A stretch of 64,000 bases of DNA, taken from NCBI GenBank assembly GCA_946699065.1, contig CAMPDV010000120.1:1-64000 (forward strand), read 5' to 3'. Positions within the stretch are counted from its first letter, which is position 1. Each line of letters opens with the position of its first letter. The stretch is from Loxodes magnus (lineage: Eukaryota > Ciliophora > Karyorelictea > Loxodida > Loxodidae). The position numbers were made by a program, and so were the translations under genes. Positions 12,780-25,083 of this stretch are shown here, one piece after another. The notes under the pieces are model-generated. The model ran no database searches. It was not told where the DNA came from and saw nothing but the letters and a program-made list of their open reading frames with translations.

Positions 12780-13243
12780 ATATTAGATTGAGGAATAAAT
12801 AAAAGAATTCTGATTATAGTTATACGAATTATTAGTTAGATTCAGATGAATTAAATGCTAGTTTCCATTAGAGTGGTTGATGATTATATATATTTAACAG
12901 TATAAAATTTGGTAGAAAAATAATGAAATAAAATCTAAAATTTATTGAGTTATAATGATTGTGTTTATTTATTTAATTTTAAAGAATATTAATTATAAAA
13001 ATATTTGATAAAGCTTAATTAAGAAAATAAAAGAACAACAGAAAAATTAATTTTAGAAAATATTTAAAAATAAAATTAAAAGAAAAGATAATTTTAAGAT
13101 ACTTTACATGCAAGGAATAATTATAATAGCAACGAAGTATATTACATTTTGCAGTGGTATTTATTTCTAAGATATTACAATTTTAACTACTATTGTAATT
13201 ATTTTTAGTAATTGTTTCATATTTCATTTAGTTAATAAATTAT

Positions 13244-14250
13244 GCTTCTTATTTTATTACTAAACTCTTATATTTGTATAAATTAAAAAATTATAATTCA
13301 GTTCCTGAAAAAGATGATGGTTTTTATAAATTATAATAAAGCATATTTGATAAATTAAGTATATAGATAGATTTAAAATTAATTAGTTATAATGATAGAG
13401 ATAAAGCATTATATAGCAAGAAACGATATAACATGGAATAAGATACTAAAATTAAATTTAATATAAGGAAAATATTTAATTAAATGTATGAAATTTGTAA
13501 ATTATAGTGATTAATAAATTTTATTGCATCTACCTACATTAATCTAAAAGTAATTGAAGCAAATAATTCAGATCATGTTTATCCAAATCAATTTGAATTT
13601 GCTAGAGAAATAATTTTACTTGAAGCAAAAAACAATTATTAATAAATCTTTATTAAATATAAGAGTTTATAAGAAGAGATAATATCAAATTTACATTAAA
13701 TCAATTATTATCAAATTAATTCTTATTCAGTCTATTTGTCTGCAAATTTTTTTTAAATTAAGTTAAAAAATTTCAAATATAGTATTTATAAAATAAGGAT
13801 TGCTTCTAAAGTAAATATTGGATGGCTTCTTCATTTAACTTTAAAGAAATCGAAAATAAATAGCTAATTTCAGTATAAAAAATCTAATTATTTGATTAAA
13901 TAAAATAATTTATCAACTCTAGCAAATAAATTATCTTATATAAGTTAAAATCTATTTAAGTTGTTCAAAGATAATTTTAATCTTAAAAAATAAACTAAAT
14001 TATAAAATATAAGCACAATTATTAAAAAAATTTATAAATATAGATAAATTAGTAGATCAATATAAAAAATTGAATGCTGTAGATAATTAAAATAGATAGA
14101 AAATATAATTAGAAAAAATGCTAAATCATGAAATATAAATTTAGTTTTTTATATTTATTTAAAAATAAACGGAAGCATATATGCATAGGAATATTATATC
14201 AGAATCTTTTATAATTTAAGAATAAATGAGTGATTAAAGATATTTATGAT
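13244..14250 (+). pseudogene. Decayed ciliate gene of unknown function
   Basis: One plus-strand frame stays open for 296 codons (13244-14131) apart from a single TGA at 13508-13510. It reads like a globular protein, with charged helices and blocks such as VPEKDDGFYKL, NDRDKALYSKKRYN and FEFAREIILLEA. The FIAS...FEFAREIILLE segment faintly recalls the middle helices of a cyclin box, but I would not name it. After about 14080 protein-like sequence continues in another frame (LNAVDNQNRQKIQLEKML) to about 14250. The internal TGA is in both units; unit 2 adds further frame changes. No start was fixed, as the frame is open upstream. Most likely a pseudogene older than the duplication. Confidence 0.5.
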
Positions 14251-14488
14251 TTTATAATCTGATTATTTAATGATAATTTTATAAAATTTTTATTTTGAAA
14301 TTTTTTTGAAAAGGAGATTCTAAGAATTTTTTCATTAAACTTACAACTTCAATCAAACATAAAAAATGTGTAAAAATATTTAATTATTTTCAATCAATAA
14401 ATTTGTATTATCTTAAAATGAATTTATCAAAATTAAAGTAGAAACAATTTGAATGGTTTAAATTAAAAAAGAATAAATATAATAGCTT

Positions 14489-14506
14489 TTATTAATGTAA
14501 AGTAAT
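14489..14506. other. Empty target site of retroelement copy 1
   Basis: A single TTATTAATGTAAAGTAAT here corresponds to the two near-identical 18-bp copies flanking the insertion in unit 2 (45978-45995 and 46852-46869). Unit 1 therefore represents the pre-insertion state. Confidence 0.85.
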
Positions 14507-14839
14507 GAATGTCAATAACTACACTAATAATTTATAAATGCTTTAATAAATTATTTCTTTAAATTTTAAATTTTTTAATTTTCTATTAAAGTTAAATTAA
14601 TTTTTACTAAAATCCACATCAATTTATTTAAAAAATAACAATTTAAAAAGATAAAATATTATAGTACAAAAAAGCATTGTATTTTGTATTAAAAATATAA
14701 TAATCTATATCTATTTTAATTTAAAACATAAAGCTATTAAATATATTATAATTATTATAAAATAATTATAATATAAATAAAGAGATTATTTTCATTTCCA
14801 AAAACAATATTAAAAAAGGAAAATATGCAAATAATTTAT

Positions 14840-14853
14840 TATAGAGTTATTTT
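14840..14853. other. Empty target site of retroelement copy 2
   Basis: A single TATAGAGTTATTTT is present here. In unit 2 it is duplicated on each side of the second insertion (47204-47217 and 48072-48085). Confidence 0.85.
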
Positions 14854-15654
14854 TATTAAATAGATATTTGTAAGAAAAATATTTTAATAATAATGAGAAG
14901 TCTCCTCTTAATCTTTTGAATTATGATATCTGAAATTATGATTTTTTGTCTAATAGTTTATTTTCCAATTAAAAAATATATTCTTAAGAAATAGGAACTC
15001 TGTAAATAATTTTCATTATTGCTACTTGTTTCTAGGAAATTTTTCTTTTGAAAAATATGAAATAGCTTTAGATTTAATAATTAAGGTATTAAATAATTCT
15101 ATTATTCTTAATACTAAATAAATAATTTAAATTTAACTAAAATTATGATCTTATTAATTACTTTAAAGAATATAATTTAATTTAATTTAAAATTTAATTG
15201 ATATTATAAATATTTATAATTATCAAATAAGAAAGATTTACCTAATAAATAATTTATATAGCTTAATTAAATTATATATACTTATTCTTGCTAGAAAAAT
15301 CTAAAGCACACTTTTAAAATAAATGTTTTTATGCAAAATTTTAAAATTATTATTAAGTAAAATCCTTAAAAAAAAACAACTACAGAATACTCAAAATAAT
15401 TTTTCGCTTGTAATATGCATCAATTATGCAATCAAGATTCTTTTAAATATTCTAAAGAGAAATTATTTATTTTTCAATTAGTTTTACAATTTTAATTTAG
15501 AGAAATTTCTAAGAATGTTTCATAACTCTTATTATCTTGTAAATAATATTTAAAAATTAATTATATCTAGCTATTATAATATAAACTACTGTTATATCTT
15601 GTATTTTAAAAACATTTCTAATTTATAAAGTTTAAATAATTTTATAAATTTAAA

Positions 15655-15722
15655 TATTTAAAGGAAAAACCTTAATAAAATAAGTGGAATGAAGTTTAAA
15701 TAGGAAAAAGGGAAATATAAAC
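15655..15722 (+). promoter_or_regulatory. Probable U2 snRNA upstream (promoter) region
   Basis: The segment just before U2 (CCTTAATAAAAT... through GGAAAAAGGGAAATATAAAC) is nearly identical before all four full U2 genes and the two U2 fragments. snRNA genes carry a proximal element about 50-70 bp upstream, so this is the likely place. Conservation here may simply reflect recent duplication. Confidence 0.4.
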
Positions 15723-15930
15723 ATACCTTCTCGGCCTTTTGGCTAAGATCAAGTGTAGTATCTGTTCTTATCAGTGTGAAAACTGGTATCCACTCATGAA
15801 GTGGGTTGTTTTCGCAGTCCAATTTTTCTTTGGGGACGAAGGGTAGCTCGGCATGCCGAGTCCTTTGTCGAAGGTCGCCTTAGCATTACACTCAAGCTTT
15901 GTGTGGCCTACCCAATCCCCTCCGGGGATA
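15723..15930 (+). ncRNA. U2: U2 spliceosomal snRNA
   Basis: U2 pairs with the intron branch point in the spliceosome. The 5' end ATACCTTCTCGG begins stem I (CGGCC-TTTT-GGCT...), followed by the invariant GTGTAGTATCTGTTCTTATC that contains the branch-point-pairing GTAGTA. Next are a CCACT-CATGA-AGTGG hairpin, the Sm site CAATTTTTC, a long stem III whose tip is the palindrome CTCGGCATGCCGAG, a stem-loop with ACAC/GTGT, and a terminal CCCC-TCC-GGGG hairpin. The 3' end is uncertain by some bases; about 208 nt is rather longer than human U2 (188 nt). It is convergent with the copy at 17217-17424. All core elements are intact, so it may be functional. Confidence 0.95.
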
Positions 15931-15972
15931 TAATTTAAACAGAATAAAATTTAGATAAAATAATTAAAAAAT

Positions 15973-17177
15973 TGAAATATAATGTAAATTAATCCATATT
16001 TTTAATAAAAATAATTCTATTTAGCTTTAATTATTTATATCAGCTATAATTATATTAGACTAAAAGTTATAATAAATTAAATTGAAAGGAAAATTTTCTT
16101 AAATGTCTCAATTTTAAGATTTTTTATCTTTTTTTTACAAAAGTTACTTTCCTATTCTTTTATCTTAAACATTTTTATCTTATTCATCTCCATTAATAAA
16201 TGCCAATCTCCAATATTTAAAAAAAAACGAATCCATCAGTCTAAATTTTTATTAAAAAGAGAACCATAAATTACAAATACTTGATTGAGAGGAATTAATT
16301 TAGAGATTAAGTAATTATTTTTGGATAAAAATATAATTTCTTAAGATGGAAAAACTTTTAAATGCTAGTAAAATAAAAAAATATCCTCCTTATTTTAAAT
16401 GATAAAGTATAATAAATCACATTCTATAAAATTTAATAATTATAAACTTTAAAAATTCTAAAGTTATAAAAATTTACATCATAATTATTAAATTCATATT
16501 AATGATGCTAATAATGTAATTTTAAACTTTCCTAGATTTTTTATTTATCTCTCATAGATATTTTTAATTATTTTATTTATTTATTTTTTCCATATTAAAT
16601 ATTTTAATTATATTTCTAAATTTGAAAAATTTTAATCTTGTTAACATATTGCTATGAAATAGCTGTATGGAATTCTCTACTTAAGAGTATTATCTAACTA
16701 AAAGTAAATATTTTCCTACTATCATAGTATAAGGATTTTATTAATTATATTTAAAGTTAAAAATTTATAAATTTATATTTCAATAATTCTATTTTATATA
16801 TTATATGCTTATTAAACTACGAATTAGTTTGTCTTATTCTTACTGTATTCAGATTATTTGTATTAAGATTGAAAGATATTCTTATAAACTCTGTAATAGC
16901 CCCAAATATCAAGGGTGCTTTAAATTTAAAGAAAATTTTTAAAAACCATCTTAATTCATATAATAAAGAATTTTAATATTTAATAAATTTAAAAATTAAT
17001 TATTTCATCTGAAAGGTTTTATAGAATCTTTTTTATAACTTTTCAAACATTCTAAAATATTAACATTCAAGTAATTTGATTTAATTATATTTTCTCACCT
17101 TTCCAAAATTAAAAAATTTCTATTACATTTTAAAGAAAATAAAGAGAGAAATTATATTCAATTTTTTAATATTTAAG
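15973..17177. other. Unit-1-specific spacer between convergent U2 genes
   Basis: These ~1.2 kb have no visible similarity to the ~0.45 kb spacer at the same place in unit 2. A minus-strand open stretch near 16750-16930 (around CCCTTGATATTTGGGGC) is a little GC-richer and may be a fragment of a gene; otherwise nothing is recognisable. Confidence 0.7.
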
Positions 17178-17548
17178 TTAAATTTTTATAGATAAAATTT
17201 TATTCTGTTTAAATTATATCCCCGGAGGGGATTGGGTAGGCCACACAAAGCTTGAGTGTAATGCTAAGGCGACCTTCGACAAAGGACTCGGCATGCCGAG
17301 CTACCCTTCGTCCCCAAAGAAAAATTGGACTGCGAAAACAACCCACTTCATGAGTGGATACCAGTTTTCACACTGATAAGAACAGATACTACACTTGATC
17401 TTAGCCAAAAGGCCGAGAAGGTATGTTTATATTTCCCTTTTTCCTATTTAAACTTCATTCCACTTAGTTTATTAAGGTTTTTCCTTTAAATATTTAAATT
17501 TATAAAATTATTTAAACTTTATAAATTTAGAAATGTTTTAGAAAAAAT
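17178..17548 (-). repeat. Inverted repeat, right arm (U2 locus), unit 1
   Basis: Mirror copy of 15605-15972 carrying the second U2 gene and its upstream flank. Confidence 0.88.
17217..17424 (-). ncRNA. U2: U2 spliceosomal snRNA, inverted copy
   Basis: The reverse complement is identical by eye to the U2 gene at 15723-15930 over the RNA itself, with the same stem I, GTAGTA, Sm site, palindromic stem III tip and terminal hairpin. It is transcribed toward the other U2 gene, 3' end to 3' end. The identity suggests gene conversion or a recent inverted duplication. Confidence 0.95.
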
Positions 17549-17549
17549 T

Positions 17550-19100
17550 AAGTTTTATTTAAAAAATTAAAAAATAATATATTTTAAAGCTAGATAACTA
17601 ATAGCTAAAATAAAAATTTAGAGAAAATAAATTTAACTTTACCAAAATATTTTTTATTTAATAATATGTTAAATTTATTTAGAATGCTAGTTAAAAATAA
17701 ATTGGCTATTAAAATGAAAATTTTATTTATAATTTTAAAATATTGAAGGAATATATTTAAATATTTGAGTAAAATCTGAAGATTTAAATTATTGTTAAAT
17801 GGTTTTTATTTAAATCTTTTCTAAATAAGATCATTATTATTTGAAAAATTAATAAAAAGAAAATTAGAAAAGTAAATAATAGAATCTATAAAATTAAATC
17901 CAAAAATTACATCAGAAAATCTTTTCTATCAAGATAAACCTAGAAATTATTAGTTTATTTTATATTTATGATTTTTTTAATTTATTTTAATATAAGATTG
18001 TTTCAGAATTTCTTTAACCTTTTCCTCTTCATTATTTAAAAAATGAACTTAAAAATTTATTTTAATTAAAAGATGCTATTTTATAAACTTCTAGATATAG
18101 TTACTATTTAGCTTTAAGGAAATATATGAATTCAATTTTTGCAATTATAAAATAAATTTAATTTTTAATAATTTTTAATAAATTTTTAAATGTTTAATCT
18201 ATAATTAAAGAGCATAAGGATATTAAAAAAACTATTTTGTGTATAGTTATATTTAAAATTATTTATATAATTTAATTATCTAAAGAAAGTTTTTTCTAAA
18301 AATAAGCATATAAAATAACTTTTATTTATTAATTATTTATTTTAATTTTTTAATAGATTTAAACTCTTTAAATTTAGTTGAAAAATTAGAAAAATATTTT
18401 TACTTTAATTTAAACAAATTTATCTTAAGATTTTAATTAATAAAGCTAAATAAAATTAATAAGCTACGAAAAATCAAAAATATGCATATAATCTGAAAAT
18501 TTGAATATTAGAACTATATCAATTTCGTTTACACTGTTTGAAACTTTCTTAAAAATATTGTAAGCATTTATAAATACTAAATGATTTGTATAAATAGATA
18601 AAAATTTAATTTAATAAATTTAAATTAAATTTAGATACTAGCATTCATTTTCAATTATAAATCCTTTTATTTCTTATTCTAACTAAATATACTTTCTCAG
18701 TTTTTTTAAATAAATAGGAATAAAAAGAGTAAGCATAATTATTTGCTTGAATACTTTTAATATCGATCTCAAGCAATAATTTTCCAAAATGCTAGTCATT
18801 TATTAATTAGAATATCTAAAATTATTTTAATGCTGTTTCAATTATCTAAAGTATTTAATAAATTGAAGAATTTGTAAATTATCTCTTTTAAAAACATCTA
18901 AAAGCAAAAGATTTTCTTATTTAAAATCTATTTTATTTTAATTTTAACTAATTTCTATTTGAAGTCTCAATTATAAAATTTTCATATAAAACAGAATAAA
19001 AATTATGTATTTATATTTTTTAATTCATAAAATATCTTTGATTATTAAATGAATTAGCACTTGACTGATTGAACAAAGTAAAATATTAAATTTAATTAAA
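17550..19100. other. AT-rich stretch with one weak plus-strand frame
   Basis: 18665-19072 (+) is free of TGA for 135 codons and contains a helix-like run near HNYLLEYFQYRSQA. It has no motif and several differences from unit 2, so it is at best a decayed exon. Elsewhere nothing is recognised. Confidence 0.4.
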
Positions 19101-19103
19101 AAA

Positions 19104-19613
19104 TCAGAAGTTTTGAATAAAATTTAAATTCATCTATAAATAGAATAGTTAAAAAATTAGCAAGTTCATATCAACAATTGAAATTATACAATGAATTTTT
19201 TTATTTTACATCTTTTCTTCTGTTTAACATTTTATCTAAATTTTTAAAATTTGATGTTGTTCATTATTTAAATTAAAACTTGGAAATTCTTCTAAAGCTA
19301 ATTTTATTAAAATGTCTTAATCTAAATTTCTTGTAAAGGTTCTTAGCTTAGTATGAATTTTTTCCTTTTTAATATTTTTGTATTTTATAAGGAATTATAT
19401 TTAGAATTTATCTATTTTTCATTTCTTCTGGAATTAATTAAATAACTTCTTGTTCCTCATTATCTTATAATAAAAAAAAATTGTTCTATTTATTTTTGTT
19501 TCTATTCTTTTTTTTAAATAAACTACCACTGACAAAGACACTGAGCGCTTATTTTTTACTGATAATTCTAAATTTAGTTCTTTTTTAATAATACTCTACT
19601 CTCTTTTGTGCAT
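19104..19613 (-). pseudogene. Decayed unidentified gene
   Basis: On the minus strand, ATG 19613 starts a basic segment (MHKREQSIIKKELN). After a T-run that differs by one base between units, protein-like sequence continues in another frame with an acidic DNEEQEVIQLIPEE block. It then switches again to a frame reading TKLRTFTRNLDQDILIKLALEEF before a TGA at 19104. Unit 2 adds a premature TGA in that last block. The pieces look like one former protein-coding gene with several frameshifts; no family is recognised. Confidence 0.4.
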
Positions 19614-19619
19614 CTTATA

Positions 19620-22600
19620 ATGTTTTTTAAATTAAAAATTTCTTAATTTGATCACTAAATTTCGTAAATAATGTTATGATTTATTTACTAAATATAAAAG
19701 ATTATAAAACTAAGATTATTTAATTAATAAACTTTATTTTAATTTTATTAAAAAATTATTAGAAAGCATTAATAACCTAAGACAAAAAATTAATTTATAA
19801 TTCTATAATCTTTATAGTAATCGTAATTTAGATAATTGAAAAAAGCTTTAAAGCAATGAATAAATATATTAGATTAAATGTTTAAAGCTATAAAAGGATT
19901 AATAATTATAATAGTTCAGATTCCTAGATTATTTTAATGATAAAGTCATTCATAAATATAGGGCCTTTATTTTATTTATCTAATTTTTATATCAATTAAA
20001 AATAAAAATATTTAATAATTATCAATTACTAATTTAAAAATTACTTGCAAGTGAAATTGTATAAATTACATTAAAGTAATAAAAAGAAATTGAGGTTACT
20101 CTAGTAAATTTACAATCTCTTTCACTTAAATAAAAAAGAGATTAAATTAATTTTAAAAATATCTATTTATTTAAAGATATTATATTCGATAAGATTATTT
20201 TATAATAACCAAACATTGCTAAACATGCTTATATCAGTTGTATAATTTTAATATTTATAAAAAAGAAACAAGTTAGAATTAAAAAGTGTTTGAATCTATA
20301 TTAACTAAATTTGTAAAAGTCTTCATAACATAAAATGATATTTAAGAAATCATACAAAGCGTAAAATATCTTAAAATAAAATAGTATGGTTATTTTTCTA
20401 TTTCAAACTTTACTCTGTAAAATAATATTTTAAAAAGAATTTCTATAATTTTTATCTTTGTAAATAAAAATTAATCAAATAAAATGTTTTTTATTAATTA
20501 ACATTTATAAATTTTTCCGAATGTATTTATTGATGAATTTTATTATATTTTAAACTGCGATTTGATATTTAATATCTAGCCCTTGATTTAATTATCAAGC
20601 TAATGGATGAATAGTATAATTTGATACAAAGGTTGTAATATAAAACATACTATATAATGAAATTAAAAAGTTTGAATATAAGTTTTTATTTGATCAGCGA
20701 ATGAATGAGTATTTTATAAGATATTTTAAAATTCGCTTATCTTTTTAAGTTAAATTAAATAATTTATGAATGACTTTATAAAAACCTAATATTTCCTTAA
20801 TTCTAATATAAGCGAATATAATTAGTTATTAAAGAAATTAAGTTTATCAGTAAAAAGTATAGATAAATCTTTAAAATAACTATTATAAAGCTATTGCTTA
20901 TTTGGTCTAAAATATTTAAAAGCTGGAAATATTTGTAATTTAATTGAAAATAACGAGAAATACAATTCTATTCTGTAATATTATATCATAATTCCTCATG
21001 ATATGAAAATTGAAATGACATAATTAGATAATAATAGCTTCTTCTAATTATTTAATTAAACTAAACTTTATAATTTTTAGTAAATAGGTATATTATTTTA
21101 AGTTATTGTTCCTATTATTTCATATATCTGATTATAGTCTATTTTATAGTTTATATAATACTTTATATACAAATCTAAATTTTCTTATTTAATAGCATTC
21201 TTCTACTTTTAATATTTCTCTTATTTTATATTAAATAGCTTAATGAATATTTTAAATAATTAAAGTCAAAATCATTATAAATAGTAGCTTTAGAAATATA
21301 TTCGTAAAGTAGAACAGAAAATAGATAAATTTAATTAAAAAATCTCAAAGAAAAATAAATAAAAATAATGTAAAAATTAGTATTTTTTCATATTATCATT
21401 ATTCAACCTAAGTATGTAATAATAATCTATTATTTTATCAGATTGCTATAAATCTTATTAAATTTAGAGCTTATTTTTTCGTAATCATTTTTAAATAAAA
21501 AAGACATCTAAGAGATAAAGCTTTAAATATATTTATATACTTAAAACAAATAACTAAATTATTTAAAGCTAGATATTAATTTACTATATACCCCTATAGT
21601 TAAATCTCTAAATTAATTTAATAGAATCTATTAATAAACTTCCTAATTTTATTAAACAAACTAAATTTAGATTTATGTGCTTTTTACTTTACTAGAAATT
21701 TAAATATATTATAACCAAGTTTCTAAAATGAGCATTGATAGAGCAACCATCTAAATAAATACATAATTGTACGAAAATGGATTAATATTATATAAAAAAT
21801 AGTAAAGACTTAAAATATATAGCAGTACTATATTAGTAAATGTATAAATGTATACTTAGAAATATATATTAAACTTAATTAAAATTATATTCCTTTAACT
21901 TTATATCTCTATAATTATTTTAATTCTATTTTATTCTTGCACTAAATTTATTAGCTATTTGTTCGAAATATCATTCAAATGCAGTTTCTAAGAAAAACAT
22001 TTTAACGCTTATTTCTAAATTTTATAATTGAGATATAGCTATAAATAGTACTTGAGTTAAAGATATTTGAATTATTTAAAATTCCTTTTAGTTTTATAAA
22101 GAATTAATTATTAAAAGATTATTATATTTATTTTTGGAATTTCACCTAATTATTCATTTTTACCTTATAGCTTTTTTCATCAAGCTATAATCTAAAATCC
22201 TATCTAAACTGGAACAACTATTGGTTTTAAAGAGAATGGAATATAAAGTACTAAAATAAATAAAATTAAGTTTTGTTTAATGATATACAATAATTGTATA
22301 TCCTAAATAATTATAAACTCCTCATATAGTTTATTATGAGTAATCATATATCTTTTAATATTAATTATATTTAAATCACAAATAAAAAATACTATTTCTT
22401 TATATAAGACAGATAAAACTTATCCTATTAAAAATAGATCATTGCAAACCTTATCTAATATAAATCAAATAATAACACTTATTTCATATGCAAATTAACT
22501 ATTAAATCATTTATATTCAATTTTAATCATATAATTGTTAGTTATCTTAATATAAGATAAACCCTTCCAAATTGCTAGTTTATTTTCAGTTAAAGGTAAA

Positions 22601-22672
22601 CTAAATTAAAAATCTAAACAAATTTGAACATTTTTTTATCTTTAAATTATTTAAACTAACACTCATCATAAA
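19620..22672. other. Stretch almost identical between the two units
   Basis: No gene identified. From about 19815 to 22880 the offset to unit 2 stays exactly 32415, and I see essentially no substitutions. Short hairpins occur, for example CTTGAT-TTAATT-ATCAAG near 20582-20600. Confidence 0.6.
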
Positions 22673-23580
22673 ATGAAAAAATAAAAATGTCATTTAGAAG
22701 AAATAGATTTAAGTCAAATAAAATTAAGTAACTTAATATAAAATGAATAAAACTTGATAAAATTAAAAGGATTAAACTAAGATATAGCAAAGGGTCAGAT
22801 AAAGAGTCTTTGGCTACTAAAAGTTAAAAAATTAAAAATATGAAATATAAATTTTATTTATTATAAGATTGTTCCTAAAACAAGTTTAAATTTTATTAGA
22901 ATTAAATTTAGCCTTCAAAAGCGTTAACTCTAATCTAATTAAAGCCATAAATTTTTAAAGCTATATATCAATAAATGGAAAGTCAATGAATGTCTTTACT
23001 TTTTAATTCACAAACAAAAAGATATAAATCTTATATGATCTTCACTAAAAGGGATCTGAGAGTCTAAGAAAATCACTTGTTGTTTAAAATCTTGTGTAGT
23101 AAATTAGAGACTCAGGTAAAAAGTATTTAAACTATTCACTAGAATGGCAAAACTAAAATAAAGCAAGTTAATAATCCGAAATTTAAATTGCTTTCAGTTA
23201 TCCTACGATTAATTAATCTTAAATTCCAACTTGCAGCATAAAAAGAAAGAGGCTTAAGAGATACTGCTATTGCATCAAAATAAGACACCAAGCAAGAAAC
23301 AGCAGGTCTTTAAAAGAAATTAAAGACTAGAGAAAAAAGATGTATCTTCTATGTAAAATTATTGAGAAGTTGTTATGAATATATAGGAAAAACAAATTTT
23401 AAAACATTTTTTTTCATAAAAGTTATGTGTATAATCAAAAAACATAAAGATATAACACTTTGAGATTAACCAGGTAAAAGAATGATAGTTTACAGAGCTT
23501 TATAAGAAGAATGTGATATTTTCAAGTACTTATTGAAAGAACTTGCAATCTCAGTAAAAAGGAAAATTTTAAGAAATTTT
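22673..23580 (+). pseudogene. Probable ciliate gene or pseudogene, frame uncertain
   Basis: This ~0.9-kb block is less AT-rich than its surroundings. ATG 22673 opens 56 codons (MKKQKCHLEEIDLSQIKLSN...) to TGA 22841. Beyond it, two frames compete. One is open 22869-23378 and includes INGKSMNVFTFQFTNKK. The other runs from ATG 22990 to TGA 23461 and includes LINLKFQLAAQKERGLRD; it continues protein-like after the stop (QPGKRMIVYRALQEEC). The two unit differences near 23303 and 23347 are silent in the second frame. I cannot tell whether introns or frameshifts join them. No known domain seen. Confidence 0.4.
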
Positions 23581-23599
23581 AGAAATAAAATTAATAATA

Positions 23600-24984
23600 T
23601 TTATCTATTAATGTTTGAAACCATTATAATAATAAATCCTTATGATTAAGACATCTAATCCCTTTTCATATTTATACATTTTTTGCTTTTCCTCCTTTAG
23701 TTATCTAATATATCAATGATTTACATAAAATAATGACGAAAGTTAATTTATAATTTCTTCATAATAATTTTCTTCAGTTTAATTCTATTGGAATAATTTT
23801 CTCAAATCTTCTTTGTTTCTTAGAATTTATGAGCGTATGTATTTAAGATTCTCCTATTTCTAAGTACTTTTCATTAACTGCTAGCTACAATATTTTTCGC
23901 TAGAATTAAATTTTATATTACCTAAATATGTTTCTAAATATTCGAATAAAGGTATAAATTTAAAAAATCAAAACAAACTTGAAAAGCTTTATTATTCTTA
24001 ATTGTTTACAATATAAATTTTAGCTATAAAGGATAATATTATTTTTAATTTCCCATAATTTAAAATAAAGATAAAATAAAAAGTTTAACTAATACTCTTA
24101 TGCTTTGTTTAAGAAATAAATTAATATAGTAATTTTATCATATAACCTTTTGCAGATATAAAGATTAAATAAAAAAGGGTATATTAGAGTTAAATAGCAT
24201 GTATTAAAAATAACTATATTTAATATAAAATTATTTTCACTTAGAAAATTTAGGATTAAAGGTTAAGAACTTATAACTAAGTTATAATTATTATCTTTTA
24301 TATTTCAATGCTGTAATATATAATATTTCTATATTTTTATTTAAAATTTTTAGTAAAATCTTCTAAATAACTCACTGAAATATATTATTAGCATAAATCT
24401 TTTGCTAAAGTTTTGTCTTATAAAATTTAAAAAATTGATAGATAACTAAAATTAATCTGGGAGATCTTAAAAATTATTTGGGATTAAATAAAATTATGCT
24501 ATTTGAACAGCAAAGCAAACTTGATTTTCTAGCTGGAAATGTACTTTTAAGAAGAAAATTAAAGGGTAATTTAAAGTTTTATTGCATTATATCTACAAAT
24601 TAAAATTTAAATCCAAATCTTGAAAATATTGCTTATATACCTAAATAATTTTTTATTTCTAAAGTTTTAAAATATTAATATTCACATGAATTCCCTTCAA
24701 AAATAAAAAGCTATATTTATAGATAATTTTGCATAATGTCTTATTGATTATTATATAATTTCTCAATTTAAATTTCCTCAAATTTTTCTTATAAACCTAA
24801 TTATCTAAATTATATTAATAATCAAAAGCAAACTTAATCCTAATACATCCCACTTTGAAAGTTTAGTTATAAAATGCCTAAATATTTTTATTATTTTTCA
24901 GACTCTGATTTAAGTTTATTATAAAATAAAAAAGTGTTCGAACGAAGATCCAAGATATTTAATTATAATTGAACTTTTAATTTA
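23600..24984. other. AT-rich stretch, nothing identified
   Basis: Only T-rich or A-rich tracts and short open frames; no motif. A small GTTCGAAC palindrome lies near 24936. Confidence 0.5.
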
Positions 24985-25062
24985 AGTTATTAAATATATT
25001 AAATATATTAAATATATTAAATATATTAAAATAATAATAATAATAATAATAATAATAAGTGT
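24985..25062. repeat. Microsatellite: (ATATTAA)n then (AAT)n
   Basis: About five ATATTAAAT-type repeats are followed directly by about ten AAT triplets. The repeat number differs in unit 2 (57395-57466), where the join between the two arrays is also shifted. Confidence 0.85.
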
Positions 25063-25083
25063 ATAAATGTATAAATAAAAGTA

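Larger units (their letters stand above)
14260..15600. other. AT-rich stretch containing both empty insertion sites
   Basis: No gene I can name. It contains the two sites that carry retroelement copies in unit 2. A minus-strand open stretch at about 14850-15050 is protein-like but has no recognisable motif. Confidence 0.5.
15605..15972 (+). repeat. Inverted repeat, left arm (U2 locus), unit 1
   Basis: Contains a complete U2 gene with about 120 bp of upstream flank. It is mirrored at 17178-17548. The arms face each other, so the U2 genes are convergent. Confidence 0.88.

Noticed and set aside
24985..25062. Possible centromere or telomere repeat
   Set aside because: Only a short microsatellite of ATATTAAAT and AAT units; no G-rich telomeric repeat.
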